Assembly: GCA_910589415.1 (NCBI GenBank)
Contig: OU342632.1
Span: 18,913,507 to 18,977,506, forward strand
Source of the DNA: Malachius bipustulatus
Taxonomy: Eukaryota > Arthropoda > Insecta > Coleoptera > Melyridae
Direction: 5' to 3'
DNA: 64,000 nucleotides
Shown here: in pieces, positions 11,840-23,347 of the stretch
Numbering within the stretch: position 1 is the stretch's first letter
Layout: each line of letters begins with the position of its first letter
Notes under the pieces: generated by a model
The model's input: the letters and a program-made list of their open reading frames with translations, nothing else
Databases searched by the model: none
What the model was told of the DNA's origin: nothing
Made by a program: the position numbers and the translations under genes

Positions 11840-12667
11840 ACACACACTACACATATACTATATGAAAGATTGGAAGTAATTCTTGTCCTAACGAGTGTCC
11901 GGTCATATTAAAAAATTATTGTTCTAAAAGATTCACCTCCAAGCCACATTCTTGAAGAAGTCATAAAGTAACATTTCATGAGATTTGTTTTAATTATCAC
12001 TTTGAGAATTCTTAAGTGTTGCTAGCTCGGCTACGGATATTCCCAACTGAACGATGTAGAAACTTATAAATTGCTCAGACGGTACGTGTAACGAAAGTTT
12101 TCTGCGAATTGTATATCGTTGAGGTCGGCCACAAACTTAGTACAACTTACAACAACTGGGTTAATTTATGAAAAGTTCATTTAGCTTTATATCTAATCAG
12201 TATCATGTTCACGTATTTATTTCAGAAACTTTTATTCATTTTTACTGGCTTCTCTTTTAGAGCGTGAAAGACTTACACTTATTATAATTATTGTTGTCTT
12301 TTTTGAGTGGTTATCTACAACGAAGATCGTTTCAGTACCCACTTAGAATAATTATGCAATTAGCATACATATTTAAACACCATGTCACTAACACCGTGTC
12401 ACCGTATTCAAAAGAATACTCATTTATTAAGCCATTTTTTAGAAAATCGAGGGAAAATATTCATTTTGTGACGAAAATTACTTCCCAAATTACTTTACCA
12501 GCAGCTCTAGGACAGTCCTGGTCGACATAGCAGCACTGTGATCATTCTTGACACCTGAGAGGAAAACAAAATCCTGCACCGGTAAGTTCCTAGTTCCTAA
12601 ATGCTGTGGTAATGGTTTGCGTTTTCGCCATATTTAGAGAAATTCTGTTGAGAGTTACACTCCTTAA
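11840..12667. other. No recognised gene
   Basis: AT-rich DNA; the ORF 12291-12530 has no recognisable motif. Confidence 0.4.
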
Positions 12668-13746
12668 GTCACACCGACACCAGTTGAGAGAAAATAATAG
12701 AACTAGGCTAAGTCAGCTCCTTAGTCTAAGTGGATAGGTTCGATCGAGTCAACTCCACCTGAAGACGAGTCAACTCCTCGTCAAGAGTAATAGAAGTTTA
12801 TTTTCGTTTTCTTCGCTCAACTCACAAAGAGACAAAAAAGGAACGTCTAGGAATAGCTAGGTCAACTCCATGCTAGATGATGGGTGTAACTATACACCGT
12901 GTTTTATATTAAGTCGGCACTATTGCTAACTTCGTTATTATTTAACCTAGAAAGTCGATTAAATTAGCAAACTAGTAGTATTTTTGCCGCTGAATAAAAT
13001 AGCGAAAGCAGAAAAACAATTGAACATCGCGTTTTCGAGATATTTAAAAAAAAATATTTTTTTTAATGGAACACCCTGTATATTTTTAGATGGATCGATT
13101 GCAATTTTTTTTTTTTTAAGGGAAAAGTCTTTATACACTATGATCCTAAAATAGTAAATTCCTTATTTATTCATTATTTTATTACTTCCAAAGTAGGCTG
13201 CGACAATTATTGTAATTTAGTGTACCTACGTAATGTAAGGTAAAAAAATTATGTCGTCCTCAATAGTTTATTTTTCAATAAAAAAATACACTAAAAATAA
13301 GAGTTGTTACCTTGAAAAGGATTTAATTTTACATAAACAAATAACAGAACTTGTTTATGTGTAAAATTTTATTATTTTAGGATCATAGTGCATAGACTTT
13401 TTCCTTTAAAAAAATTTTTGCAACCGATCCATCTAAAAATATACAGCGTGTTCCATAAAAAAATATCAATTTTTTTAAATATATCGAAAACGCGATGTTC
13501 AATTGTTTTCCTGTTTTCATCGTTTTATTCAGGAGAAAAAATACTACTAGTTTGCTAATTTAACCGACTTTCTAGGTTAAATAATAACGAAGTTAGCAAG
13601 TGCCGACTTAATATAAAACACGGTGTATAAGCTCAGCTGGAAATGCCTGTAGAATGCCATTCATACGTCATACGTCTCTCCTATTGATAACTCATTCAAT
13701 CCAGACGTGACCCCAGTTGAGAGAAAATAATAGGACTAGACTAAGT
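12668..13746. repeat. Direct-repeat pair flanking the palindromic element
   Basis: CCAGTTGAGAGAAAATAATA followed by G/A-GACTAG-CTAAGT occurs at about 12680-12710 and again at about 13714-13746, in the same orientation, on either side of the 739-bp palindrome. The copies are too long for a target-site duplication. They more likely represent a local repeat into which, or together with which, the palindrome moved. Confidence 0.65.
12891..13629. mobile_element. Palindromic fold-back element (739 bp)
   Basis: The left arm, about 12891-13153, starts TATACACCGTGTTTTATATT. The right arm, about 13371-13629, is its near-complete inverse and ends ...ATAAAACACGGTGTATA. The arms match over ~260 bp, including the blocks for TCGGCA, AACTTCGTTATTATTTAACC, ACTAGTAGTATTTTT, GAACATCGCGTTTTCGA and AGTCTTTATACACTATGATC. 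The ~215-bp centre contains a smaller hairpin at 13327-13366 (TTTTACATAAAC ... GTTTATGTGTAAAA). The centre also holds TGTCGTCCTCAATAG-GTATTTTTT-like sequence that recurs at 19956-20005. No coding capacity. Consistent with a non-autonomous fold-back or MITE. Confidence 0.85.
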
Positions 13747-14395
13747 TCTAGTATCTTGCAGCAGCGATCAAAGTTATCCTAAATTTTGTTTTAGATTCCT
13801 AATTAGCATCAAATAGAGCAACTTTTTTCAAATTTAACAAACCTCGTAGCCATGCCATTTCCGAGGTAGCCATTGTATACGTACTGGGAAGGGATACCTA
13901 TGTGTAATATTTTCAAGTTAATTTTAATTACGAAACGTTTTTTGACCGGATATTTTATTCGGGATCATCTTATCTACTTAAATGAATAAATGAACTGGGA
14001 AAGCCCTCCTCAAGACTATAAACTAAATAAACGGAGACCCGGAGTTGAATATCTTGAATACTTTATTTATTTTGCTCCCTACATTTCTATTTATAAGATG
14101 CAGTACGATAAGAATCACCATACAGAAAGAAACACAAATGTATGGGAAAAGCAAACGCGTTGCTGATGGGATATCTATCTCCGAGAAAACCCTCATTTAC
14201 ACTCAACGAAGTTATTTTCCTTCCGGAATATATATCTCGTATATAGGAGAACAGTTTGTAAGTGTGCATTTCGGAATCATCATTTTCTCTCTCGCCAGCC
14301 ACTTTTCCGTTATTGCTTTGATCACTATTTATTTATTAACAAAAAAAAATTATGCGTAAAAACCGACGGTTTTAATTATCAATCTATAGTATTTT
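13747..14395. other. No recognised gene
   Basis: Contains a 104-codon open frame (14045-14359, +) starting with a hydrophobic stretch. It has no motif I recognise and is probably chance. Confidence 0.35.
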
Positions 14396-14397
14396 GT

Positions 14398-14516
14398 GAA
14401 ACAAGTGCGGAAAAGAGAAAATTTCTCACGAGTGTGAAACAATTGTGACACGAGACGGAGTCGAGTGTCACAATTCACACGAGTGTGAAATTTCTTTTCC
14501 GCACGTGCTTCACACA
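14398..14516. repeat. Perfect-core palindrome of ~120 bp
   Basis: AAGTGCGGAAAAGAGAAA-TTTCTCACGAGTGTGAA-CAATTGTGACACGAG on the left is mirrored by CTCGAGTGTCACAATT, CACACGAGTGTGAAATTTC and TTTTCCGCACGTGCTTC on the right, around a ~5-bp centre near 14458. As RNA or single-stranded DNA this would make a long hairpin. It lies directly beside the left inverted repeat of the Crypton-like element at 14521. Confidence 0.8.
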
Positions 14517-14520
14517 GTAC

Positions 14521-15445
14521 TTTTCCTACGACCACAATTTAACAGATTAATTATTTAACAAATTTAACACATAAATTATTTTTTCTGACAATGCTCTGCT
14601 TTTATGACCTTTTCTCCAATTTATGAAATGTTTATAAGCAGATTCGTATTTTTCTTTCGAAACTACAGGTAGCAAATTCAAAGAACACAAACCTGCTTGT
14701 TTTCTGACTTCAGGTGGTGTATTTTCTTCTTCAGATACAGAGGAATTACAATCCATTATAATGATAGGTACCTAACTAAAGTTTATTTTTTCAGACTACC
14801 TACCTAGGTAGGTATTATATTTTCAATTCTACCAATGACTTTTTAATATTACTATTATATACTGTTAAATCAATGAATTCTACCGACAATATTATTATTA
14901 TTTATTATTAGACTCCGTATAAACTAAAAATAAGTGACGTGAGCGTGGAGACGTGGTAGATAATAACAATGATTTAAGAGAGGTTAGTATATCATTGATA
15001 TGCAACTTCTACACAACGCAGGCGCTGTGCGTCGTCGATGGAAGTTAGTAGAGCGGTGTGCGAGTTATTTTCACGATCACGCTCGTGAATTTGATTTGAA
15101 CGCTACCAATGTTGTTATTAGCGATCAACTCGTAAATTTTAATAATTACTGCCACAAGAGAATAATGAGTATATTTTATAGTCTTGTCGGGTTCTATGTT
15201 ATCCCATTTGTGTTTATTTTATTACCTTGAAGCTTTAAATGAATAGTTATTCCATTAACAATAAGTAACAGTTTAGTTCTCACGTACCGCCCATCACTAT
15301 TGTTTACATTAAAACTGTACGGAAACGATTTTTGGCTATGCGTTATGTCACTTTGTCCCACAGTTTTGGATACGTGAGAAATCTGCTAGTTTGCGCACAA
15401 AAAACGATGCGCAAAGTAGTGTTTTGTATAATGGTCGTAGGAAAA
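14521..15445 (-). mobile_element. Crypton-like element framed by 14-bp inverted repeats
   Basis: TTTTCCTACGACCA at 14521-14534 is matched exactly in inverse by TGGTCGTAGGAAAA at 15432-15445. The 925-bp interval contains the N-terminal part of a tyrosine-recombinase-type protein on - (14756-14547). Cryptons normally lack terminal inverted repeats, so either these 14-mers are ends of a different DNA element that captured the fragment, or the region is composite. The + strand ORF 15000-15230 inside has no recognisable motif. Confidence 0.5.
14547..14756 (-). pseudogene. Tyrosine-recombinase (Crypton-like) N-terminal fragment
   Basis: The - frame starts at an ATG (14756) and reads an acidic start, then PPEVRKQAG, LNLLPVVSKEKYESAYKHF and NWRKGHKSRALSEKIIY. 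The layout of LNLLP, K-YE-AY--F--W and S---L-Y is that of the N-terminal core-binding domain of insect Crypton-type recombinases, as I recall that family. The catalytic domain with its R-H-R-Y residues is absent, so this is a truncated relic. Confidence 0.55.
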
Positions 15446-16560
15446 ATATATTGACACACAAGTGCGACAAATAATTACAACTTATTTGAGTTGAATGCTG
15501 GCGTTTTCCTTTGGAGCTCGACCGTAACGTGAACCCCCTTTCCGAGTAACCAACATCAACTTGCTTCTTCTCTATCGAACCCCTGCATGAAAATCTAAAG
15601 GACCTACCAAGAAGTGTTCTCTTTTTGAAAGGAAAATCCCCCTTTTTTCATTAATTTTTCAATTTCGGATCATTACAGGGTTCGGCTTATGCCATAGGAT
15701 ACACCCCAGGCATGCCGGACATAATGCATGCGAACCATGTTGTTGGAATTTTATAACTTCAGTCATACAGTCGCAGAATTGTCAGTTTCGAGCTCAACCA
15801 TGGATTCGCCCCCCTCCTAATTCAGGACGCACAAATGCGAAATCTACAAAATCAAAGACTTCAGTTATGACATCTGCTATCAACCCGCTTAAACAAATTT
15901 TGAAAAAAAGTCCTTTTTTGGAAATTAGCTTTTCATTACTTCAGCATAAAGGTGGAGGTTTATGGTATGAAGGAATGAGATATTATGGCTAGTATTGACA
16001 TTATTTTAAGGATTTTAGGAGAGAGTATTGTTCCAGAATGTCAAATTTCAATTTATTCGTAGAAGAGAAATGGGTTGCAGGTTAAGCCAGGCAGTTTCCA
16101 GGGCGAGCTGCCAGGCGAGCCCTGGAAACTTGGGAGACCTGCAAAACACTTTCCGGTCCGCTGACGTGTCTTCTTTTTTTACGGCTGACTTTATTGTCAA
16201 CGAAGGTACAACATCCATAATTATTTTACGCTGCCTGTTTAATTAATTCTTGGGACACATTTTTTCATTAAGTACTTTTAATAATTAAACCTGACCTTTT
16301 GTAGTAATTTTTCAATTTTAATAATACAAGCGTTTTCACCTGATACCATAAGCAATGCATGCAAACCATAAATCTTATTGTCTTTTATTACCTTCAACTA
16401 CCTTCAAGAAGAAATATTCGTTATTCTCATAGCTCTAACGGACAAAATTTCAGCACAAGTCTTAGGAAAGATTTTTTTCATTCTCCGCGAGATGATAACT
16501 CTATTTTTTCTACGATTTTATGCAAAAAATCGTCATATTATATTAATAGCGGTTTCTGAA
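15446..16560. other. No recognised gene; short repeat fragments
   Basis: 15676-15712 (GGTTCGGCTTATGCCATAGG ATACACCC-AGGCAT) matches, inverted, a stretch at about 54286-54322 in a P450 intron, so it belongs to a dispersed family. 16097-16134 forms a hairpin, AGTTTCCAGGGC pairing with GCCCTGGAAACT. Confidence 0.5.
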
Positions 16561-17480
16561 TTTTGTTTTCGGAGTAAGATATCCATAAGAAGTGGCCCTC
16601 GAAGTGGCCTGATACTACATTTAAGCAAAATCGGTGGAGGTGTTTCAAAATGTCGACCATTTGAATTTTAGTAAAAATTGACAATTTTTAAATGCCTCTA
16701 TAAGCAATAGGTAGAGGAAAAACACCTCTGAAACACAATTAACATGATTGGAAGAACATTTTTCGAACTTTGAACTAGCGTTAGATAACAAAAAAATAAT
16801 AATAATAAGCCAGTGGCGTGGGGAGTAAGAAGGGAAAAATTGCTAATTTCCTATGACCATTTATTAGCACATTTTTAAAGGAATCCATCTGAAATTTTTA
16901 CATTTGACAGCTACACTAATAACCTTGAACCGTGAAAAAATTTCAGACAGCAAACAATCAAAATGGCGGAGATATTCAATTTTTATTTGATTTTTTTTCT
17001 CTAAAATTTCTAACAATTAATTTTCAACACGTCTCTCTACTTTTGAACTTTTGGTGAACTTTTAATTTTCGTTGAAAAAATTTCTTGAAGTCACGTGACT
17101 TCTACAAAATTTAAAAAAAATCTTTTTCATGACACCATTTCAGGCCGCAGTTTTCAATCTAGGGGACTGAAATTTTTATGGGCCATTTGTATTTCGTAAA
17201 AATTTGTATTTTTTTAACCCTTAATACGCGAGATAAAAAAACTTAGAAATTAACTTAATAGAAAGAGAGGAAGGTTTAACGCGAACTTTTTACGCGAAAT
17301 TTACGCTAGTGTAAATATTTTTTCATTTTTTCGGTTAGTAGTCAGTGGCGTGGACAGGAAAAGGGTAAAAGTGGCTAAATTTCTATAACCGTTTATGAGC
17401 ACAGTTTTGAAGGATTTGAACTCAAATTTATAGACCTTGAAAACTTTTAGCAACCCAAATTCGAAAATAGCGATAGGTAT
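16561..17480. repeat. Diverged ~630-bp repeat units (first cluster)
   Basis: Shares ordered blocks with 20630-22000: AGTAAGATATCCA-AAG-AGTGG, TTTCAAAATG-CG-CCATTTGAATTTT, AAGCCAGTGGCGTGG, AAGGGTAAAA-TGGCTAAATTTC, TATAACCGTTTATGAGC and AAAATGGCGGAGATATTCAA. Here there is one complete unit (16569-17000) and a second partial unit (17140-17440). Satellite-like or element-derived; no coding capacity. Confidence 0.75.
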
Positions 17481-18790
17481 ACTTGAATATAAAAAAATTA
17501 TCAAAAATTAAGAATTAATGAATTAATAAAAATAATTAATCAATTATGCAGGCTGATTAATATTACTATACTCTTTTATGGAATAAAATTCACAATTTTA
17601 CAGTTAACTCAAATTCAGTTCAAAACTTCAGAGCTTCCCTTTTCTGAACCTACGAAAAAATAAATAAATTTTTGCTTTCCATAAAACCAAAGTTTGCTTT
17701 TGAATTGTGAATTTTGTTCCACAAGAGAGAAAAAATTGAAAGTTGTCAACTTTATCCCAACTTCCGAGGTGTCCTCATACTCTGGAAGTGAAAAATCTGG
17801 ACTATCAATTTCCAGCTCTGAAAAACGGTATAGTTTGCCGTAAAAAAAAAGGCCCAAAATGGTGGGGCGAACATCGGTAAAGGTAAAAATTCAAATTGAA
17901 GCTGAAAAGATGCCAACTTAAAAATTAAAGTTGACGTGTATGAGCTTTTTTTTCAAAACTAAACTATTTTGTCTCTGAATTATGAAGTTCATTCCATAAG
18001 TAGTGGTGTATGTACACGGTGGATTTTGTATTTCAATTTAATAAAATGTAAAATTAGTCATAATTTTGTTTTCTATTTTTTTTCAACATCACTGCATATT
18101 TTAGAACATTTTTTATTACATATTGCATGCTTATTTAAGGAATTTTTACTGTATATTTGCCCAGACCTAGTTATTGGGCAAAGGCACGCCTGTCCAAACT
18201 CACTTCTCACTCACTGCCGCAATGCAGGGCAGTGTATCTAACAAAACCTAAGTTAAAACAAGACTGCAATGGAGTGCGATCGGGCTATTTCGTTTGCAGT
18301 TTGAAGGTGTTCGTGTCATTATCGTCATATTTGTGTTGTGCTAGTGCTATGAAGTTGTTCGATGCGGTGATTTCTTGTATAGGCTCCGTTGTGTTTGCTT
18401 TAAACTATTGTTTTTCCTTTTATTATTTCACCCTTTTAGCTGTGATTTGCTAAGTGATTTAGCTATTATGCGTGAATGTGCGTCTATTATATTCCCTCTT
18501 GCGGTAAAAATTAATAATGAACGTTTTATTTAATACTTAGTCGTAGAGTAGAGAATAATTTGTATGCTATAAGTGCCTCTTTAAAAAATCCAGGATAACA
18601 GAACTTTTTTTTTTCCCTAGGTGATGCCTTTAAATGGGAGATGAGAGGAGAGATTATTAGATAGAAAATTATAAAACCAGACAAATTTATTTTGCATTAT
18701 TTCGAACTCACCATAATATAAAGATTAGTTCGAACACACTTAAGTAAAATAATGAATCACTCGATAAAATCTGTTCTTGTCAATTCAATG
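17481..18790. other. No recognised gene
   Basis: AT-rich. Open frames at 17615-17857 (-), 17969-18241 (+) and 18157-18453 (+) have no motif I recognise. Confidence 0.35.
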
Positions 18791-18796
18791 CTTAGG

Positions 18797-18960
18797 TATA
18801 TAGGGTGTTCCAGAATAAAGGAGACAAAATCTCAATTAACCTACCCTCTGAACTGAGTATTAACGAAGTGTTCAAAATACCAAAAAAAAACTACATTTTT
18901 CAATAACCCCGAAACGGTTTAATATTTTTTTATGAATTTTTTGTGTGGTTTTTCTATTCA
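18797..18960 (+). mobile_element. Short non-autonomous DNA-element fragment, copy 1
   Basis: GGGTGTTCCAGAATAAAGGA GACAAA...ACCTACCCTCTGAACTGAGT ATTAACGAAG is repeated inverted at 27120-27213. The GGGTGTTCC-AATAAAG start is typical of the many small fold-back/MITE families of insects. No coding capacity. Confidence 0.6.
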
Positions 18961-19003
18961 TTATTCTAACATAACAGCAATAATAATGTAATGTTTCTAA
19001 ACA

Positions 19004-19132
19004 ATGTGGTACGACGAAGAAGATTTACAGGCAGCAGCAGCTGCAATTGGAATTATTTTACAAAAACATAAAAAACGAGTCCGTAAATGTTGGACTAGAC
19101 CAAGTCTTTTAGACAGAAAGTCACATGGTGTC
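19004..19132 (+). pseudogene. PIF/Harbinger-like transposase fragment (tentative)
   Basis: The frame from ATG 19004 reads an Asp/Glu-Ala-rich helix followed by HKKRVRKCWTRPSLLDRKSHG. The basic patch followed by W-RP-L--R---G resembles the start of insect Harbinger transposases. Afterwards the frame becomes AT-rich with no further match, and it ends in a hexanucleotide repeat. The catalytic region is not present. I rate this as a short remnant. Confidence 0.4.
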
Positions 19133-19418
19133 ATACGTCACATTATATTTTCTATCGTCCATTTAAACGGCATGATTTTTATTATTAATTACTTAATGTT
19201 TTTTATTATTATGTATACTGAACTAAGTCAAGTTAGGCTGATGTTTTCGGCAACTACGCGACGCGAGTTTCGAGCTTTGGGAACAAGCAACAACGTGTCC
19301 ATTCCTAAGGGAAGCGGAGTTGGAGAGGCTGCTTCAATGAAGGGAATATACTCCAAAGAACCAGAGAATAGGGGGCACAATAGATCTGTAATAGGTCGCA
19401 GCGCATCTGACACCCTCA

Positions 19419-19450
19419 ATATCAATATCAATATCAATATCAATATCAAC
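19419..19450. repeat. (AATATC)n microsatellite
   Basis: About five copies of AATATC in a row, read through by the preceding open frame as Asn-Ile repeats. Confidence 0.85.
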
Positions 19451-20114
19451 AATGTGTCCACACTGATAAAAATACCGTTGAGAAACAAAAAAAATGTTTA
19501 ACCAATGTTTCTATATTTTCTTTGATCTTTGCCGCTAAATATAGAAACAAGCAACTTATAGGAACTTTTTTGCTGCAACCGTAAACAATGAGGAACTTAT
19601 TCAGAACAAGTTCCAGGAACAAGCAACATAAACAAAATGTTCCTATGCATGTCCTATGTGTTGCTTTCGGTGTGGATAAGGCTTTAGGTTTGTCATATTA
19701 CACGCATGCGTCTAGATCGCAGTAAACGAGGACGTCACCTGAATTCATCAGTCAATAATAATAATTATTGTTGTTTGAATTATTTAAATTTTAATTAATT
19801 TAATTTCAAAGGACCACAAGTTAATTTATTTAGGACCACACAAGACTATAAAACATGATTTTTTTATTAATTAAAATTACTTCACCTACCTTTTCTAGTC
19901 GTCAGCAAAAAATTTCCTCGCAGGGGTTCGTAGCTACCAGATCGCCACACTAGTTTCTTTTAGTGTATTTTTTAATAAAAAAATACACTATTGAGGACGA
20001 CATCACTTTTCGAAAATCACCCAAACTCATCAAATGTCCACCAATCATGACCCCCAGATTACGAAAAAGTGGTTTTCCAAAATTCACCTGCCCACGATAT
20101 ATATATATAAATAT

Positions 20115-20601
20115 AAAAATTCAAAATAATTTTTACGGGCATATCGCTCTAACCTAGGGCTTCCTGAGGCAGACCTGACACGCAGAGCCATCCAGTCATC
20201 TCGAAGCTGCAGACAACGTTGTTTCTCCGTGACCTCAATAGTTGGTTGCCATCTACCGACGGAGACAAGAACTAAACGGCAGCACGCTACCAGCTTTGTG
20301 TCCATCAGGAATAGGCAGCCCACAGTTCGGGGCATTACCATCCGTCGGGCGGTGCTGGTTAGCTACCGATAGATGTCTCTCGCCAAAGCCCATGGTTATT
20401 ACAATAATAATGATAATATTAATGAGCGCAAAGAATTAAAAATTCAAAATAATTTTTACGGGCATATCGCTCTAACCTAGGGCTTCCTGAGGCAGACCTG
20501 ACACGCAGAGCCATCCAGTCATCTCGAAGCTGCAGACAACGTTGTTGCAGATGTTGATGCTTTGGCTAGAGACATCTATCGGTAGCTAACCAGCACCGCC
20601 C
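20115..20601. repeat. Local 109-bp direct duplication with a 34-bp inverted repeat
   Basis: 20115-20223 and 20438-20546 are practically identical (both begin AAAAATTCAAAATAATTTTT and end GCAGACAACGTTGTT). Between and after them, 20347-20380 (GGGCGGTGCTGGTTAGCTAC...) recurs exactly inverted at 20568-20601. The near identity, against the heavy divergence of the surrounding repeats, points to a recent duplication plus inversion or to a small composite element. On -, 20225-20140 reads QLRDDWMALRVRSASGSPRL, which may be a fragment of an element protein that I cannot identify. Confidence 0.85.
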
Positions 20602-20629
20602 TTCATTTGGGTGTCCCTTCAAAATTCCA

Positions 20630-22000
20630 GAAATCCGGTTCTTGTGGTATCATTTCAGGTCGCAGTTTTCAATCTAGGAAGCTGAAATTTTTGTGGGAGT
20701 AAGATATCCACAAGGAGTGGTCTGGTATTGCACTTGAGCAAAATCGGCCAACCCGTTTCAAAATGGCAGCCATTTGAATTTTTTGAAAATTTGCTATTTT
20801 TTGAGCCCCTGTATGAGCAAGATGGCAATAAAAATTTGAAATAAAATGACCAAGATTGGAAGAAAACTATTTGAAATTTGAATTAAAGCAATAAAATTGG
20901 CATTATTTATATTAATAAGCCAGTAGCGTGGGTAGGAAAAGGGTAAAAATGTCTAAATTTCTATAACCGTTTATGAGTTCATTTTTAAAGAAATTGAACT
21001 GAAGTTTTGACAGTAGGCAAGTACACTAATATCCTCTAACTCTTGAAAGTTTCAAGAAGTAAATAAGAAAAATGGCGGAGATATTAATATTTTTTTCATA
21101 TGATGTTTATTTCTCTAAAATTTTAAAACCGCTGCTGTAGCTTCATATTTAAGGATTAGTGAACGAAATTTTTTACCCTTGTGAAACTTCGAAATGACAT
21201 TTGATTTTCGTAAAAAAAATTTCCTAAAGCTGCGTTATTTCTACAGGGTGTCCCTCAAAATTAAAAAAAAAATAAAAACCGTCTATGAGGCACGGTTTCT
21301 GGTCGCAGTTTTCAATCTAGGGGGCTGAAATTTTTTTATGAGTAAGATAGCCGCAAGGAGTCGTCTGGTACTGTATTTGAGTAAAATCGAACCGTTTCAA
21401 AATGGCGGCCTTTTCAATTTTAGAAAAAATTGCCAGATTTGGAACCCCTATACCTACCTACCTACCTATAAGCAAGTTAGAAAAACAAATTTAAACCAAA
21501 TTAACACGATTGGAAGAAAATTATTTTAAATTTGAGTTAATGCAGTAAAATTTGCATATTTTTCATTAATAAGCCAGTGGCGTGGGTAGGAAAAGGGTAA
21601 AAATGGCTAAATTTCTATAACCGTTTATGAGCCTTTTTTGAAGGAATTGAGCTGAAGTTTTTCCAGTAGACAACTATACGAATAACCCCTAACTCTGAAA
21701 AATTTCAAGAAACAAATAAGAAAAATGGCAGAGATATTCGAATACTTTTACATGATTTTTATTCCTCTAAAATTTCAAATTTTAGGTTTTCAAAATTCCC
21801 CTTTCACTTTTTGCGAATTTATTAAAGGTAGTGTAAAGAATAGTATTTTTTAAGTAAAGTTAGCCAGTGGCGGAAAGGAATTTTTTTTATTTGCCAATTT
21901 TTTTTTATTTTGTTAAATTTAAAAATCCATTCTAAGGCACGTTTTCAAACTAAATGAAAAGAAATTTTCTCAGTAAACCACTACGCTAATATGACCTGAC
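20630..22000. repeat. Tandem ~640-bp repeat units (second cluster)
   Basis: CGCAGTTTTCAATCTAGG-GCTGAAATTTTT occurs near 20663 and 21306, AAGCCAGT-GCGTGGGTAGGAAA near 20918 and 21572, and AAAAATGGC-GAGATATT near 21069 and 21721, giving a period of about 640-655 bp. Two units, plus a decayed third beginning near 21860 (AGCCAGTGGCGGAAAGGAA), are in tandem. The same blocks make up 16561-17480. Confidence 0.8.
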
Positions 22001-22861
22001 TATGGAAAATTTCAGAAATCCAATTTAAAAAGCGGTGAAAATATTCATAATGGAATCGCATAAAAATACACTATTTCTGCGATTGATGCGCAAGAAGGTA
22101 TTTTTTCGTGAAGAACACTAATAAAAAGATGAGCACTAATAATTACTTAATAATTTTATATCGGAGCGGGGGTCGTCTCACGTGTCCTCGTCTTCCGTGA
22201 AGTGTTTCTTTCCGATAGCAATTTTGCGCATTCCCACCACCGCACTATAATAATTGCGCGACCAATAAACGAATTGAAAATAAACAAAAATTTACCCTCA
22301 CTAATCGACATTCTAGCAGCTCGAAGAATATGAATTTTGAATATTAAACTAAAACCAAATAAAGTAGGTATAATACGACCCAACCATTTTCCCTACTTAT
22401 TAATAATAAACCAAAAAATTATAAGATGACTGTCTCGAACACTTTGGTTATTACAAGTACAGTTCATCGATTATTTATTGGCGGAGAATTCTTGAAAATT
22501 GATAAGCAATAAAATTTTTATCGGTATACTCGTGATTCAAAAAAGTCCTATCTAAATGTATAGAGAACAGAAATAATTTAACACTTTTGCATGGATCTCC
22601 CTGAACATTCGATTTTTTGTTCGCTCTTATCTTTGTAATTGTCTCGATAATGAGTGTTTATCATTTAAAACAATCATCCAATTGCACCTGCCATAGGCGG
22701 CGTGGTTGATATTATCAGGTTAAAATTAACAAGATTTTGTCCATAGTGAGAGTTAGCTAAGTTTGAGTTGAAGAGTTCCTACAATGGAAGCGATAGAAAA
22801 AAATCTCAATAATATAATGTTCAATTAAAACAAATAGTTTTTAAAGGTTGTGCAGTAAAAG

Positions 22862-23259
22862 TATCAACTTTCCTCCGATGTTGCGTAAACCACAGCTGTA
22901 CGAAATTATTAAACAATACAAAAAAATCATATTGAATACAAATTTGACAATTTTTTCTGGCAGCATGGGCATCTTCCTTTGAAATTGTCACCTTATCCCA
23001 TACCTCAATCCCATCGAGATGATGGGCAAAAATAAAAACTAATGTTGCTAGGCGAAATATCATCTTCAAACTTGCCAACGAATTTTCAGCATTACCTGAC
23101 GATTATTGGAAAAAATGCTGCGATCATGTAATTCAGATTGAACAAAAATATTATGAAAGCGAGGATCACATAGGTATTGTTACAGAAACAGAGCCAATAA
23201 TTATTATAACAAGCACAAACTCTGATTCATCTAGTGGAGACGACAGTTTTAGTGACTAA
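22862..23259 (+). pseudogene. IS630/Tc1-type DDE transposase C-terminal remnant
   Basis: On + the order is as follows. FPPMLRKPQLYEIIKQYKK lies from about 22872. In another frame comes IPYLNPIEMMG, corresponding to the LPPYH--LNPIE-IWA block with the catalytic Glu (about 22998-23030). Then come VARRNIIFKLANEFSALPDD, YWKKCCDHVIQIEQKYYESE and a Ser/Asp-rich tail to the TAA at 23257-23259. This arrangement is that of a very common insect transposase family. A stop, at least two frameshifts and the loss of upstream catalytic residues make it a pseudogene. Confidence 0.75.
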
Positions 23260-23347
23260 AGGATAGGGTTGATGCGGATTGTGTTTTTCATATTATATTA
23301 TTTTGAGGGTTATAACAAATTATGTTAATACATATTACTATACATAT

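Noticed and set aside
19004..19501. Whole 165-codon frame as a gene
   Set aside because: Only the first ~43 codons look protein-like. The rest is AT-rich and ends in a hexanucleotide microsatellite.
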